Assembly: GCF_002585305.1 (NCBI RefSeq)
Contig: NZ_NUNF01000014.1
Coordinates: 313,841 to 363,121 of the forward strand
DNA from: Bacillus sp. AFS037270
Lineage (GTDB): Bacteria; Bacillota; Bacilli; Bacillales_B; DSM-18226
Length of the DNA stretch: 49,281 nucleotides
Reading direction: 5' to 3'
In this document: positions 1 through 7,285 of the stretch, one piece after another
Position numbering within the stretch: position 1 is the stretch's first letter
Layout: each line of letters starts with the position of its first letter
Translations under genes and position numbers: made by a program
Notes under the pieces: generated by a model
The model's database searches: none
What the model saw: the letters and a program-made list of their open reading frames with translations, nothing else
What the model was told of the DNA's origin: nothing

Positions 1-280
1 TCAGAAATGGTAACAAAAAGGATTAATTGTACCCGTTTCGCTCAGAAAATCACTCAAATGGTCATAAAAAAAGATTATTTTGACCATTCCTACCAAAACT
101 CACCCTTCATGGGCAAAATTAATTCACCTAAATGCCCAATTTATCAGGTCTCATCTCAACTACGTCTTAAGTCTGATATAAAAATCAAGCTCTAGCGCAA
201 TTATGGAAAAGAAAGAAAAAAGGTAAGATGATATCAAGATAAAGAAACAAATACATGAACAATTCCAAGGAGGAATTAAA

Positions 281-625
281 ATGAAAAAGTTTGGTTTATT
301 GTTAGCAGGCGGGCTGGCTGCTCTTATATTGCTCCACTCCATCGGCCCAATGGTTGGATTACTGGTTAGTCTCGTATTGCTTTACTTCATCTTTAGACAG
401 TTTCTCAAAACGGATTCGATTGCATGGAAGATTGGTTTAGTCGTTATTGGCTTAATAGTCCTGTCTTCCACAATCCACCACATCCCAGCTCTTATCGGAG
501 TGGCTGCTGCTTATGTGCTTTACCTAGTTTATAAAGAATGGAACAAGAGCAAAAAGGCACCTAAAAGCAATGGTAATGACCCATTTTTAAACTTTGAAAA
601 GCAGTGGAATGAATTTAAAAAATAA
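281..625 (+). CDS. Small four-helix membrane protein, LiaI-like, partner of PspA
   Basis: A 114-residue protein with about four hydrophobic segments (roughly residues 4-22, 24-42, 47-63 and 66-84) followed by a lysine-rich hydrophilic tail. An AAGGAGG site lies just before the ATG. The pspA-like gene starts 25 bases after its stop, so the two are probably co-transcribed. In Firmicutes, small membrane proteins next to PspA/LiaH (the LiaI or Listeria Lmo0954 type) are thought to anchor the PspA scaffold at the membrane under envelope stress; that role is inferred from context. Relatives are sometimes mislabelled as flagellar basal-body rod protein, and nothing flagellar is visible here. Confidence 0.7.
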   Translation: MKKFGLLLAGGLAALILLHSIGPMVGLLVSLVLLYFIFRQFLKTDSIAWKIGLVVIGLIVLSSTIHHIPALIGVAAAYVLYLVYKEWNKSKKAPKSNGNDPFLNFEKQWNEFKK

Positions 626-650
626 TTTTTATTAAAAGGAGAGAAAAACA

Positions 651-1292
651 ATGACAAACTTATTAACAAGAATCAAAGACATCATTGTAGCGGATTTAAA
701 TGAGGCCCTTAATAAAAAGGAAAATCAAAACCCGATTGCCATGCTCAACCAATACCTGCGCGAATGCGAGCAGGAAACTGAGAAGGTCGGCAAGTTAGTC
801 GGGCGTCAATCTCAATTGCGAGATGAATTTACAAGAGAATATAGTGAAGCCATAAAATTGGCTGAAAAAAGAAAGCACCAAGCAGAGGTTGCCTCATCCG
901 CTGGGGAAATGGAGCTTTACCAATTTGCGGCAGCCGAGCAGCACCATTACGAGGAACGGGCACAGCGCCTGCAAGCCTCTCTCACACAAGTGACCGATCA
1001 GCTTGGTGACTTGGAAAGAAAGTATGAAGAGATGAAGCGAAGAGTGAAGGATATGCAGATTCGCCGGATGGAGTTAATGGGCAGGGAAAATGTAACCCGC
1101 GCTAACTTGGAAATGAACCAGGTGTTAGAAGCTGATTCTTACGCGAATCCTTCCTTTTCTAAATTCAAGGAGATTGAGGGTTATATGGACCGACTAGAGC
1201 AGAAGGTGAAGAGTTCTTTCTTCAGCAGTACCATTGATGAACGAATTGCACAGCTGGAGAAAGAAAAAAACTTAAATCTAACAAAAGAATAA
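651..1292 (+). CDS. pspA: PspA/IM30 (LiaH-like) phage-shock protein
   Basis: A 213-residue, highly charged, almost entirely helical protein. It opens with the family's amphipathic N-terminus (TRIKDIIVADLNEALNKKE) and the NPIAMLNQYLRE stretch, then continues as a long coiled coil over about residues 25-190. Length matches PspA/IM30/LiaH (about 220). These ESCRT-III-like proteins assemble on the inner face of a damaged membrane and protect its integrity. It follows the small membrane protein in an apparent two-gene operon that ends in a hairpin at 1300. Family assignment is secure; whether it behaves as PspA or LiaH cannot be told. Confidence 0.9.
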   Translation: MTNLLTRIKDIIVADLNEALNKKENQNPIAMLNQYLRECEQETEKVGKLVGRQSQLRDEFTREYSEAIKLAEKRKHQAEVASSAGEMELYQFAAAEQHHYEERAQRLQASLTQVTDQLGDLERKYEEMKRRVKDMQIRRMELMGRENVTRANLEMNQVLEADSYANPSFSKFKEIEGYMDRLEQKVKSSFFSSTIDERIAQLEKEKNLNLTKE

Positions 1293-1299
1293 TAGAAAT

Positions 1300-1336
1300 A
1301 GCAGTGGTCCTAAAAAGGAGGGCTACTGCTTATTTA
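1300..1336 (+). terminator. Hairpin terminator after pspA
   Basis: AGCAGTGGTCC pairs with GGGCTACTGCT (with G-T pairs) around a short A-rich loop, 8 bases after the pspA stop. The following T stretch is weak (TATTTAGTT). Confidence 0.6.
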
Positions 1337-1381
1337 GTTATTAACCCTTTGTGTCAATTTTAGTAACTTCAGAAAATTCCG

Positions 1382-1409
1382 TTGACTTATCCTGAATTTG
1401 ATTTATCAT
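1382..1409 (+). promoter_or_regulatory. Sigma-A-like promoter of the hydrolase/IclR unit
   Basis: TTGACT (1382-1387), a 16-base spacer and TATCAT (1404-1409), about 53 bases before the hydrolase ATG. An operator-like palindrome begins 8 bases downstream of the -10. Confidence 0.55.
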
Positions 1410-1414
1410 TTAAT

Positions 1415-1434
1415 TATGAAACGTTGTTTCGCTA
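1415..1434. promoter_or_regulatory. Putative IclR-type operator (GAAACgttGTTTC)
   Basis: A perfect 5-bp inverted repeat, GAAAC-GTT-GTTTC at 1418-1430, sits over the expected transcription start of the hydrolase. It resembles the TGAAAC/GTTTCA operators of IclR/KdgR-type regulators and is related to the AAAAC palindromes at 3181, 3281, 4716 and 4818. Binding by the IclR protein encoded at 2351 is inferred. Confidence 0.5.
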
Positions 1435-1462
1435 ATAAAACGTGGTTGTGTGGAGGGAGTAT

Positions 1463-2293
1463 ATGCCTTATTTACAAGTAGAGGATTTAAAGATTCATTA
1501 TGAAATCGAGGGCGAGGGAGCTCCATTAATTATTTTACATGGAATGGGGAACAACTCTCAATCATGGAAAAAACAATTAAAGGGCTTATCTGAGCATTAC
1601 ACGGTTATAGCTTGGGATGCGCCTGGGTATGGGAAAAGTTCTGATCCAACAGTAGAGTTAAAGGAATTCAAGCAATTTGCAGATGTATTAAAAGGATTTA
1701 TTGATAGCTTACAATATGAATCTGTTACAATTCTGGGTCATTCTATGGGTTCAGCCATAGCAGTTGATTTTTGTTATCGCTTTCCGCACATGGTAGATGC
1801 CTTAATCATTTCTGATGCGACAAGAGGGGCAGCCGCCTTGAGCAAGGAAGCGAATGAACAGAAATTAAACAATCGATTAACCAACATTGAAACATTAGAG
1901 CCAAAAGAACTGGCCGCCCTGCGTGTAACGGAGCTTCTTTCTCCACAGCCGGCGCCTGAAGTAAAGAAGGAGGCAGAAAGAATCTATTCGCAAATAAGAC
2001 CGATGGGATTCCGATCAGTAGCCTATTCACTTTTTCATTTGAATCAAATGGAGATCCTGCCTCGCATTTCTGTACCTACCCTTGTCATTTGTGGAGAATT
2101 AGATAAAGTCACGCCGGTATCTGAATCACAGATTTTCCATGATGCCATTAAAAATTCAACCTTTGTTACGATCCCTTTGACAGGTCATTTGTGTTATCAA
2201 GAGGATCCCAATCAATTTAATTCAATTGTCCTAGACTTTCTAACCTCTTTAGACAAGGTTAAGGATGCGCACTGTAATGCCCTCTTTGATTAA
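1463..2293 (+). CDS. Alpha/beta hydrolase, possible meta-cleavage-product hydrolase
   Basis: A 276-residue alpha/beta-hydrolase. The HGMGNN oxyanion motif lies near residue 26, the nucleophile elbow GHSMGS places Ser94, and the rest of the triad fits Asp214 (GELDKVTP) and His242 (TGHLC). ATG 1463 is chosen because GGAGGGAG precedes it; an in-frame GTG at 1442 has no such site. Enzymes of this size and layout include the C-C hydrolases that act on ring-fission products (MhpC/BphD type), which suits a cluster with an extradiol dioxygenase. An ester or lactone hydrolase is equally possible from sequence alone. It is the first gene of the cluster and lies 57 bases before the regulator gene. Confidence 0.75.
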   Translation: MPYLQVEDLKIHYEIEGEGAPLIILHGMGNNSQSWKKQLKGLSEHYTVIAWDAPGYGKSSDPTVELKEFKQFADVLKGFIDSLQYESVTILGHSMGSAIAVDFCYRFPHMVDALIISDATRGAAALSKEANEQKLNNRLTNIETLEPKELAALRVTELLSPQPAPEVKKEAERIYSQIRPMGFRSVAYSLFHLNQMEILPRISVPTLVICGELDKVTPVSESQIFHDAIKNSTFVTIPLTGHLCYQEDPNQFNSIVLDFLTSLDKVKDAHCNALFD

Positions 2294-2350
2294 ACTTCAT
2301 GAAATATAGTAGAATAAGTAAATTAAAGATAATGAGATGGTGAAATAGTT

Positions 2351-3142
2351 ATGGTAAAGGATGAAAAGGAACGTTATAATGCCAACGCTTTAGTAAGAGG
2401 ATTGGAGATATTAAAGTTATTCAGTGAGGAGCGCCCGACATTATCGTTGGTAGAAATCGCAAAGGAACTAGATGTGAGCCGGACAGTTCCATTTCGATTA
2501 TTGTATACACTCCAAACTTTGGGATACCTCCACCAGGATGAACATACGAAACGCTATAGTTTAACTCCAAAGGTATTGGAATTAGGATTTGCGTATTTAA
2601 GCACATTGAAACTCCCTGAAATTGCGCAGCCATACTTAGAAAAATTAAGAGATGAAACAGGGGCTTCTTGTCATTTATCGATATTGGATGGTCAGGAAGT
2701 CGTTTATGTTGGCAGTGCGCCTGTTAGAGGTGTTTCGGCGGTAAATGTGAATATTGGGCTAAGGCTGCCTGCACATGCCATTGCAAATGGGAAAGTGCAG
2801 CTTGCCTATCAACCTCAGGACCAATTAAATCAAATCTTGTTTGGCTCTAATTTAAAACCATATACGGAAAGAACGCAAACAGATTACATGGAATTTCAGC
2901 AGGAATTGGCTGCAATTAGGCAAAAGGGATATGCGATTACAAAGGGAGAGTTTCACCATGGAATTCAATCGGTTGCAGCTCCTGTATTCGAGCGTACCGG
3001 TAACGTAATGGCAGCCCTTAACATTGTCGCAACAGAAAAAACGTTCAATAGTGAATTTATTGAAAAAGTAGCTTTACCAAAAGTGCTTGAAGTTTCTAAA
3101 ATATTATCCGGTTTTATGGGCTATCATCTAAAAATTAATTAA
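2351..3142 (+). CDS. IclR-family transcriptional regulator of the catabolic cluster
   Basis: A 263-residue IclR-type regulator. It has an N-terminal winged helix (about residues 9-70, with LSLVEIAKELDVSRTVPFRLLYTL as recognition region) and a C-terminal effector-binding domain (about 80-255, with the family-typical LPAHAIANGKVQLA segment and the GIQSVAAPVF stretch). IclR proteins in such clusters usually sense the aromatic substrate or an intermediate. Palindromes of the AAAAC/GTTTT type near three promoters of the cluster are its likely targets. It is expressed after the hydrolase gene and is closed by a strong terminator at 3142. The effector cannot be predicted. Confidence 0.88.
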   Translation: MVKDEKERYNANALVRGLEILKLFSEERPTLSLVEIAKELDVSRTVPFRLLYTLQTLGYLHQDEHTKRYSLTPKVLELGFAYLSTLKLPEIAQPYLEKLRDETGASCHLSILDGQEVVYVGSAPVRGVSAVNVNIGLRLPAHAIANGKVQLAYQPQDQLNQILFGSNLKPYTERTQTDYMEFQQELAAIRQKGYAITKGEFHHGIQSVAAPVFERTGNVMAALNIVATEKTFNSEFIEKVALPKVLEVSKILSGFMGYHLKIN

Positions 3143-3170
3143 AGCTTGCAGCTAGATGCAAGCTTTTTAT
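3142..3170 (+). terminator. Rho-independent terminator after the IclR gene
   Basis: AAGCTTGCA-gctaga-TGCAAGCTT is a perfect 9-bp stem followed by TTTATTA. It begins at the last base of the IclR stop codon and separates the hydrolase/regulator unit from the MFS unit. Confidence 0.8.
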
Positions 3171-3180
3171 TACGTGCTGC

Positions 3181-3200
3181 ATGTTTTGCATATGAAACGT
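3181..3200. promoter_or_regulatory. Putative IclR operator, upstream site of the MFS promoter
   Basis: ATGTTTTGCATATGAAACGT is an imperfect 20-bp palindrome with GTTTT/GAAAC half-sites. Its end lies 34 bases before the TTGACA at 3235. Confidence 0.45.
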
Positions 3201-3234
3201 ATTTTAAATAATAAAACAAAACTGATATTTTGTG

Positions 3235-3263
3235 TTGACACAATTTTCTAATAATTTTAAAAT
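3235..3263 (+). promoter_or_regulatory. Sigma-A promoter of the MFS gene
   Basis: Consensus TTGACA (3235-3240), a 17-base spacer and TAAAAT (3258-3263). Operator-like palindromes lie on both sides, 34 bases upstream and 17 bases downstream. Confidence 0.7.
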
Positions 3264-3280
3264 AGACTTAGTGGTAAACG

Positions 3281-3300
3281 GTGTTTTGTATATAAAACAC
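3281..3300. promoter_or_regulatory. Putative IclR operator, downstream site of the MFS promoter
   Basis: GTGTTTTGTATATAAAACAC is palindromic over 20 bp except at the centre and starts 17 bases after the -10. Its centre is 100 bp from that of the upstream site. The same arrangement recurs at the cupin promoter. Confidence 0.6.
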
Positions 3301-3382
3301 TTGGACTGCTGCAAATACTCAAAAAAGGAGGAGTGAATGTCAGTTATAGCCTTTGAATTATAGTATACTATGAATAATAATT

Positions 3383-3396
3383 TGGAAGCGTATTCA
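3383..3396. promoter_or_regulatory. Possible CcpA cre box in the MFS leader
   Basis: TGGAAGCGTATTCA fits the loose cre consensus TGNNANCGNNNNCA. It sits about 20 bases before the MFS start codon, where bound CcpA would block elongation. Single-site evidence only. Confidence 0.35.
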
Positions 3397-3416
3397 TTTG
3401 AAAAGGGGGCTCTTTA

Positions 3417-4694
3417 ATGCTGAAAGGTAACAAACGATGGATCTATATTGCGATGCCTATATTCTTCTTTTGGTTTTTTGGACAAATTGATAAATTAGGT
3501 ATTTCTATTATTCAAACCGATCAAGGCTTCTTACGTGATCTTGGATTAACAGGAGCAGATAGGAATGCCAAGATTGGAATGATTACCTTTGTATTTACCA
3601 TTTCCTATGCATTGTCTAATATCTTTTGGGGATTTATCATTGACAAACTTGGAGCTAGAAAGACAGGAATTTTAGGTCTTTCTGTATGGGCACTGACCAT
3701 GGTTATTGGCGGGTTATCCACTTCTTATGAAATGTTTATTTTTAGCCGTATTGTTCTTGGAATGGGTGAAGGTATGATGATCCCCATTTGCGGAAAGTTC
3801 ATTTCAAACTGGTTTCATCAGCGTGAACTTGGCCGGGCGCAATCTTCTTGGCTTGCAGGAAACTATTTAGGACCTGCATGTGGAGCTGTTATATTAACGC
3901 TTGTTATTGCTACCTTCCATTGGCAGGCTGCCTTTTTCGCTTTAGCTGCGTTTAATATTTTAATTGTACTTCCAATGTTTATATTCCTTACTCGTGATAC
4001 CCCTGAAGAACATCCAGGACTAGATAAAAATGAATTAGCCTATATTCGGCAATCAGATTCCAAAGAATCTACTAAAAAACTAAACTTTACTCAAGACTTC
4101 CGTTATTGGATTGTTTGGTTTGGAATGTTAGTTTCGTCGTTCTTATTTTTTGGTATTAGCATTTGGCTCCCGACTTATTTAGTCGGAGCAAAGGGCTTTA
4201 CAAGGGAGGCAATGACTGGAATCACCTCTTTATCTTGGCTATTTGCTTTAGGTTTTGTATTAATTTGCGGATTTTTAGCGGATAAAACTAAGCGCCCTGG
4301 TTTAATAGCGACTATTTTATTTCTTTTAACTGCTTCCTTCTTAACTGCTGCGATATTATCTCCACAGCCAGTAATGGCCGGGGTTTGCATGGGCTTAGCG
4401 ATGGGATCGCAAGGCGGTGTTTTCCATATCAGTAATTTATTTATCGTCAAATTCTCTACACCTGAAACAGCTGGACGTGCTGCCGGGTTGATGGGATTCA
4501 CCAACATCCTTGGCGGTTTTTCAAGCTATATTATGGGTTGGATGGTTGACGTTTCGGGCGGGGACTTTGGACCTTCTATCGTTATGCTAATTATTGCTGC
4601 TGCGCTAGGTTTCGCTGCTTATCTGTTTACATTGAAAAAAGAAGCATCTGAGCTTAAAATGGAGAATTTGCCGCCTAATCATGTAACTGTCTAA
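3417..4694 (+). CDS. MFS transporter, anion:cation symporter type, probable aromatic acid uptake
   Basis: A 425-residue MFS carrier with about 12 hydrophobic helices. The loop 2-3 motif is present as GFIIDKLGARKTG, and FSRIVLGMGEGMMIPICGKFISNWF resembles the ACS subfamily (hexuronate, phthalate and tartrate carriers), which often serves aromatic or sugar acids. AAAGGGGG precedes the ATG. It is transcribed alone from its own promoter between two operators and lies between the regulator and the operon of ring-attacking enzymes, so uptake of the pathway substrate is the natural reading. The actual substrate is unknown. Confidence 0.82.
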   Translation: MLKGNKRWIYIAMPIFFFWFFGQIDKLGISIIQTDQGFLRDLGLTGADRNAKIGMITFVFTISYALSNIFWGFIIDKLGARKTGILGLSVWALTMVIGGLSTSYEMFIFSRIVLGMGEGMMIPICGKFISNWFHQRELGRAQSSWLAGNYLGPACGAVILTLVIATFHWQAAFFALAAFNILIVLPMFIFLTRDTPEEHPGLDKNELAYIRQSDSKESTKKLNFTQDFRYWIVWFGMLVSSFLFFGISIWLPTYLVGAKGFTREAMTGITSLSWLFALGFVLICGFLADKTKRPGLIATILFLLTASFLTAAILSPQPVMAGVCMGLAMGSQGGVFHISNLFIVKFSTPETAGRAAGLMGFTNILGGFSSYIMGWMVDVSGGDFGPSIVMLIIAAALGFAAYLFTLKKEASELKMENLPPNHVTV

Positions 4695-4715
4695 CAAACA
4701 TATAAATATGAGTAT

Positions 4716-4735
4716 TGGTTTCGTATACAAAACAC
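4716..4735. promoter_or_regulatory. Putative IclR operator, upstream site of the cupin promoter
   Basis: TGGTTTCGTATACAAAACAC is an imperfect palindrome of the same family as 3281. It ends 35 bases before the TTGACA at 4771. Confidence 0.5.
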
Positions 4736-4770
4736 CGTTGTAAAAAATTAAATTTTCTCAATATTTTTAA

Positions 4771-4799
4771 TTGACAATTATAATATTGGGATTTATTAT
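4771..4799 (+). promoter_or_regulatory. Sigma-A promoter of the main catabolic operon
   Basis: TTGACA (4771-4776), a 17-base spacer and TATTAT (4794-4799). This is the only clear promoter seen before the run of genes from 4854 to 15038. Confidence 0.7.
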
Positions 4800-4837
4800 T
4801 GGTTTATAAACAAAACAATGTTTTATATATAAAACAT
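4800..4837. promoter_or_regulatory. Putative IclR operators, downstream of the cupin promoter
   Basis: ATGTTTTATATATAAAACAT (4818-4837) is a perfect 20-bp palindrome, 18 bases after the -10. An adjoining imperfect copy, GGTTTATAAACAAAAC, lies at 4801-4816. The spacing from the upstream site matches the MFS promoter within 2 bp. Confidence 0.6.
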
Positions 4838-4853
4838 AGAAGGAGTGTTATGA

Positions 4854-5390
4854 ATGTCCCAGGAAAAATTTTCATTAGAAGCGTTTGAGAACAAATATGT
4901 TGCGAGGTTAAAGGATCGCTCTCTTGATTGGAATGTGTTGAAGTTTCAGGAAGAAATAAACCCGGCTTATCGTAGAGCGCAAATGAGATACATTGGACGT
5001 GGTGCAACAGCTAATAACGATGCCAATGTCATTCCGGCTGAACACTTTACCTTAAGCACGATGGTTTTACCAGCGGGATGTGAGGGACCGCTTCATTTAC
5101 ACGACGATGTGGAAGAAGTTTTCTTTGTCATCAAAGGAAGTGTGACAGCGCTTATCCAGGAAGAGGGAGAAAACGAAATCCATGAAATCATCTTAAATGA
5201 GAGAGATTGTATTAGCTCCCCACCGGGAGTATATCGTGGTATTCGAAACGATGGTGACGAAGAGGCTTTGATGCTGGTTATGTTAGGAGCAGTGAAGCCA
5301 AATTTACCAACCTATCCAAAAGGCAGTGCTTTAGAAGAACTTCGTATCCAACGAGCAAAAGAAAGAGAAGCCATTATTAAAGGAAACTAA
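4854..5390 (+). CDS. Cupin-domain protein of the catabolic operon
   Basis: A 178-residue single-domain cupin. Motif 1 reads AGCEGPLHLHDDVEEVFFVIKG, giving metal ligands His81, His83 and Glu87 or 88. Motif 2 reads PPGVYRGIRN, with Arg129 where a fourth ligand His is usual. ATG 4854 follows AGGAG by 8 bases. Small cupins in aromatic operons can be dioxygenases, isomerases or accessory proteins; the retained three-ligand set is compatible with metal-dependent catalysis, but the reaction is unknown. It is the first gene of the long operon, behind the double-operator promoter. Confidence 0.75.
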   Translation: MSQEKFSLEAFENKYVARLKDRSLDWNVLKFQEEINPAYRRAQMRYIGRGATANNDANVIPAEHFTLSTMVLPAGCEGPLHLHDDVEEVFFVIKGSVTALIQEEGENEIHEIILNERDCISSPPGVYRGIRNDGDEEALMLVMLGAVKPNLPTYPKGSALEELRIQRAKEREAIIKGN

Positions 5391-5454
5391 TTTTAAAATT
5401 AGGCAGTTGTTTCGACTAAGCATACTCCCTGATTCCTGAAAAAGTCTTCATTGA

Positions 5455-5493
5455 CAGGGATGGTCCTCCTACTTCAATACGGGATCATCCCTG
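5455..5493 (+). other. Stem-loop between the cupin and extradiol dioxygenase genes
   Basis: CAGGGATGGTCC pairs with GGGATCATCCCTG (perfect 8-bp base CAGGGATG/CATCCCTG plus further pairs) in the 141-base gap. No T run follows, so an RNA-processing or stability element is likelier than a terminator. Confidence 0.45.
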
Positions 5494-5531
5494 CCTGAAT
5501 TTAAAAGTTTATTAAAAGTGGAGGTGGCGAG

Positions 5532-6446
5532 ATGTTAGGAATTACACATTTACGGCATATTAGCTTAATTACCCAGGTACTAAAAGAACAAGCTGATTTT
5601 TATGAAAAAATTTGGGGTTTAGATAAAGTTTCGCAGGATGATCAATCAGTTTACTTTCGGGGGGCAGGTCCAGAAAATCATATCTTAAGCCTGCATGCCG
5701 GTGAAAAAAGTGGATTGCACCATATTGCATTTGGAATGGTGGATAAAAATGCCGTCGACCTGGCAGCCGAAATTCTTGCTTCAAAGGGCGTGAAGATTGT
5801 CTCCCCACCAGGGTATCTAGATGAAGAGGGGAAGGGTTATGGTTTGCGTTTTGTCGATCCTGAAAATCGCTGTATCGAATTATCCGCCTGGGTGGAAATG
5901 CATACCACTATTTGGCAAAAGAAAAATGTGGATCCGGTCAAACTTAACCATGTCGTGATGAATACGAAAGACCTTGATATGATTACTGATTTCTATACTA
6001 ATGTCTTAGGGTTTAAGGTGACCGACTGGAGTGAGCACCAAATGTCCTTCCTTCGCTGTAACAGGAAACACCACTCCATTGCCTTCAATCAGGATCAACA
6101 CGCCTCTGTTAATCATATCGCCTATGAAGTGGATACAGTGGATGAGGTTATGAGGGGAATTAGTAATGTAAGAAAAGCAGGCTATCAAGAGATTTGGGGC
6201 CCGGGGCGCCATGGTCCTGGAAATAATGTTTTTTGTTACTTTCAAGATCCAGGGAAGTTTGTGATGGAGTATACCTGTTATCTAGAAACGATTGAAGATG
6301 AGTCAGAATGGAGAGCGCGTGTCTGGAAGCGGGTTCCGCATCTCATGGACCAATGGGGAATTGCCGGACCTCCAAAACCGGAAACACGGGCAGCGATGGC
6401 TGGAAAGCCAGACCCGGGTTGGGTGGATGTAATAGAATTGGTTTAG
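5532..6446 (+). CDS. Type I extradiol (meta-cleavage) dioxygenase, VOC fold
   Basis: A 304-residue two-module vicinal-oxygen-chelate protein of BphC/catechol 2,3-dioxygenase size. The Fe(II) triad is readable in the C-terminal module as His140 (KLNHVVMN), His195 (VNHIAYEV) and Glu246 (FVMEYTCY), with further histidines at 180/181 and 227 in the places of the second-sphere residues. A GGAGGTGG site precedes the ATG. The expected reaction is O2-dependent opening of a catechol-type ring next to the diol. This is the ring-fission step implied by the Rieske dioxygenase and dihydrodiol dehydrogenase further down. The long tail (residues about 255-304) resembles large-substrate extradiol enzymes. 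The substrate is not assignable. Confidence 0.85.
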   Translation: MLGITHLRHISLITQVLKEQADFYEKIWGLDKVSQDDQSVYFRGAGPENHILSLHAGEKSGLHHIAFGMVDKNAVDLAAEILASKGVKIVSPPGYLDEEGKGYGLRFVDPENRCIELSAWVEMHTTIWQKKNVDPVKLNHVVMNTKDLDMITDFYTNVLGFKVTDWSEHQMSFLRCNRKHHSIAFNQDQHASVNHIAYEVDTVDEVMRGISNVRKAGYQEIWGPGRHGPGNNVFCYFQDPGKFVMEYTCYLETIEDESEWRARVWKRVPHLMDQWGIAGPPKPETRAAMAGKPDPGWVDVIELV

Positions 6447-6471
6447 CGGCTGGATGAAAAGGGGTGGTACC

Positions 6472-7263
6472 ATGGATTTAGGATTAAAAGATAAGGTAGC
6501 TGTTATTATGGGCGGCACATCTGGCGTTGGTTTAAAAACAGCTGAGATGTTTCTTCAGGAAGGTGCCAGAGTAGCAGTTTGTGGAAGAGATATGAAAAGA
6601 AAAGAAAAAGCATATGATCATCTGCTGAAATTTGGAACAGAAGATTCCATTTTTGCAGCGACATGTGACGTAACGAGTAAGGACGATGTGAACACTTTTA
6701 TAAACGGAGCAGCTGCTAACTTTGGCGGGATAGATATTCTTGTGAATGCTGCCGGACAAAGTGTGATGGGCTACTTTTTTGATGTAACGGACGAACAATG
6801 GGAACAGCAGATTCAGTTAAAATACTTTGCCATTATTTATGCAGTCAAGGCGGTTCATCCTTATTTTATCAAGCGGGGCGGCGGCAGAATCATTAATATT
6901 AATGCCACATTAGCAAAAGAGCCGGAAAGGCATATGATTGCTACAGCTGCAACAAGAGCTGGATTATTGAATTTGAGTAAGACTCTGTCACAAGAGCTTG
7001 CGTCAGAGAATATTTTAGTCAACTCTGTAAGCTTAGGTTTGATTCGAACGGATCAATGGGAGCGGCGCAGGCTAAAAAATGCCCCCGATATGAAAGCAGA
7101 AGATTATTATGCCGATTTGGCTAAAAAAAGAAATATCCCGTTAGGCAGAGTAGGGGAAGCAGAAGAAGTAGCAAGTGTTATTTTGTTTTTAGCCTCAAGC
7201 CAAGCAAGCTATGTATCGGGATCAACAATAGAAACAGCTGGAGCGTTAGGGAAAGCGCTTTAA
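6472..7263 (+). CDS. Divergent short-chain dehydrogenase lacking the Tyr/Lys pair
   Basis: A 263-residue Rossmann-fold SDR. The dinucleotide motif is GGTSGVG (residues 14-20) and NAAG is at 92-95. In the usual YxxxK place the sequence reads ATAATRAGL, so Thr158 and Arg162 replace the catalytic Tyr and Lys, and the preceding Ser strand reads ININATL. ATG 6472 is preferred because GGGGTGG precedes it; an in-frame ATG at 6454 would add six residues containing that site. The fold and likely NAD(P) binding are clear, but classical SDR chemistry is doubtful, so it may be a hydratase/isomerase-like or regulatory variant. It follows the extradiol gene by 25 bases. Confidence 0.8.
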   Translation: MDLGLKDKVAVIMGGTSGVGLKTAEMFLQEGARVAVCGRDMKRKEKAYDHLLKFGTEDSIFAATCDVTSKDDVNTFINGAAANFGGIDILVNAAGQSVMGYFFDVTDEQWEQQIQLKYFAIIYAVKAVHPYFIKRGGGRIININATLAKEPERHMIATAATRAGLLNLSKTLSQELASENILVNSVSLGLIRTDQWERRRLKNAPDMKAEDYYADLAKKRNIPLGRVGEAEEVASVILFLASSQASYVSGSTIETAGALGKAL

Positions 7264-7285
7264 TTTTTGGAGAAGGCAGGAATGA

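Noticed and set aside
7..195. A 62-codon + strand frame at the window start
   Set aside because: No ribosome site, atypical composition and two inverted repeats inside it (AATGGTCA/TGACCATT and TGGGCA/TGCCCA); more likely the untranslated end of an upstream unit.
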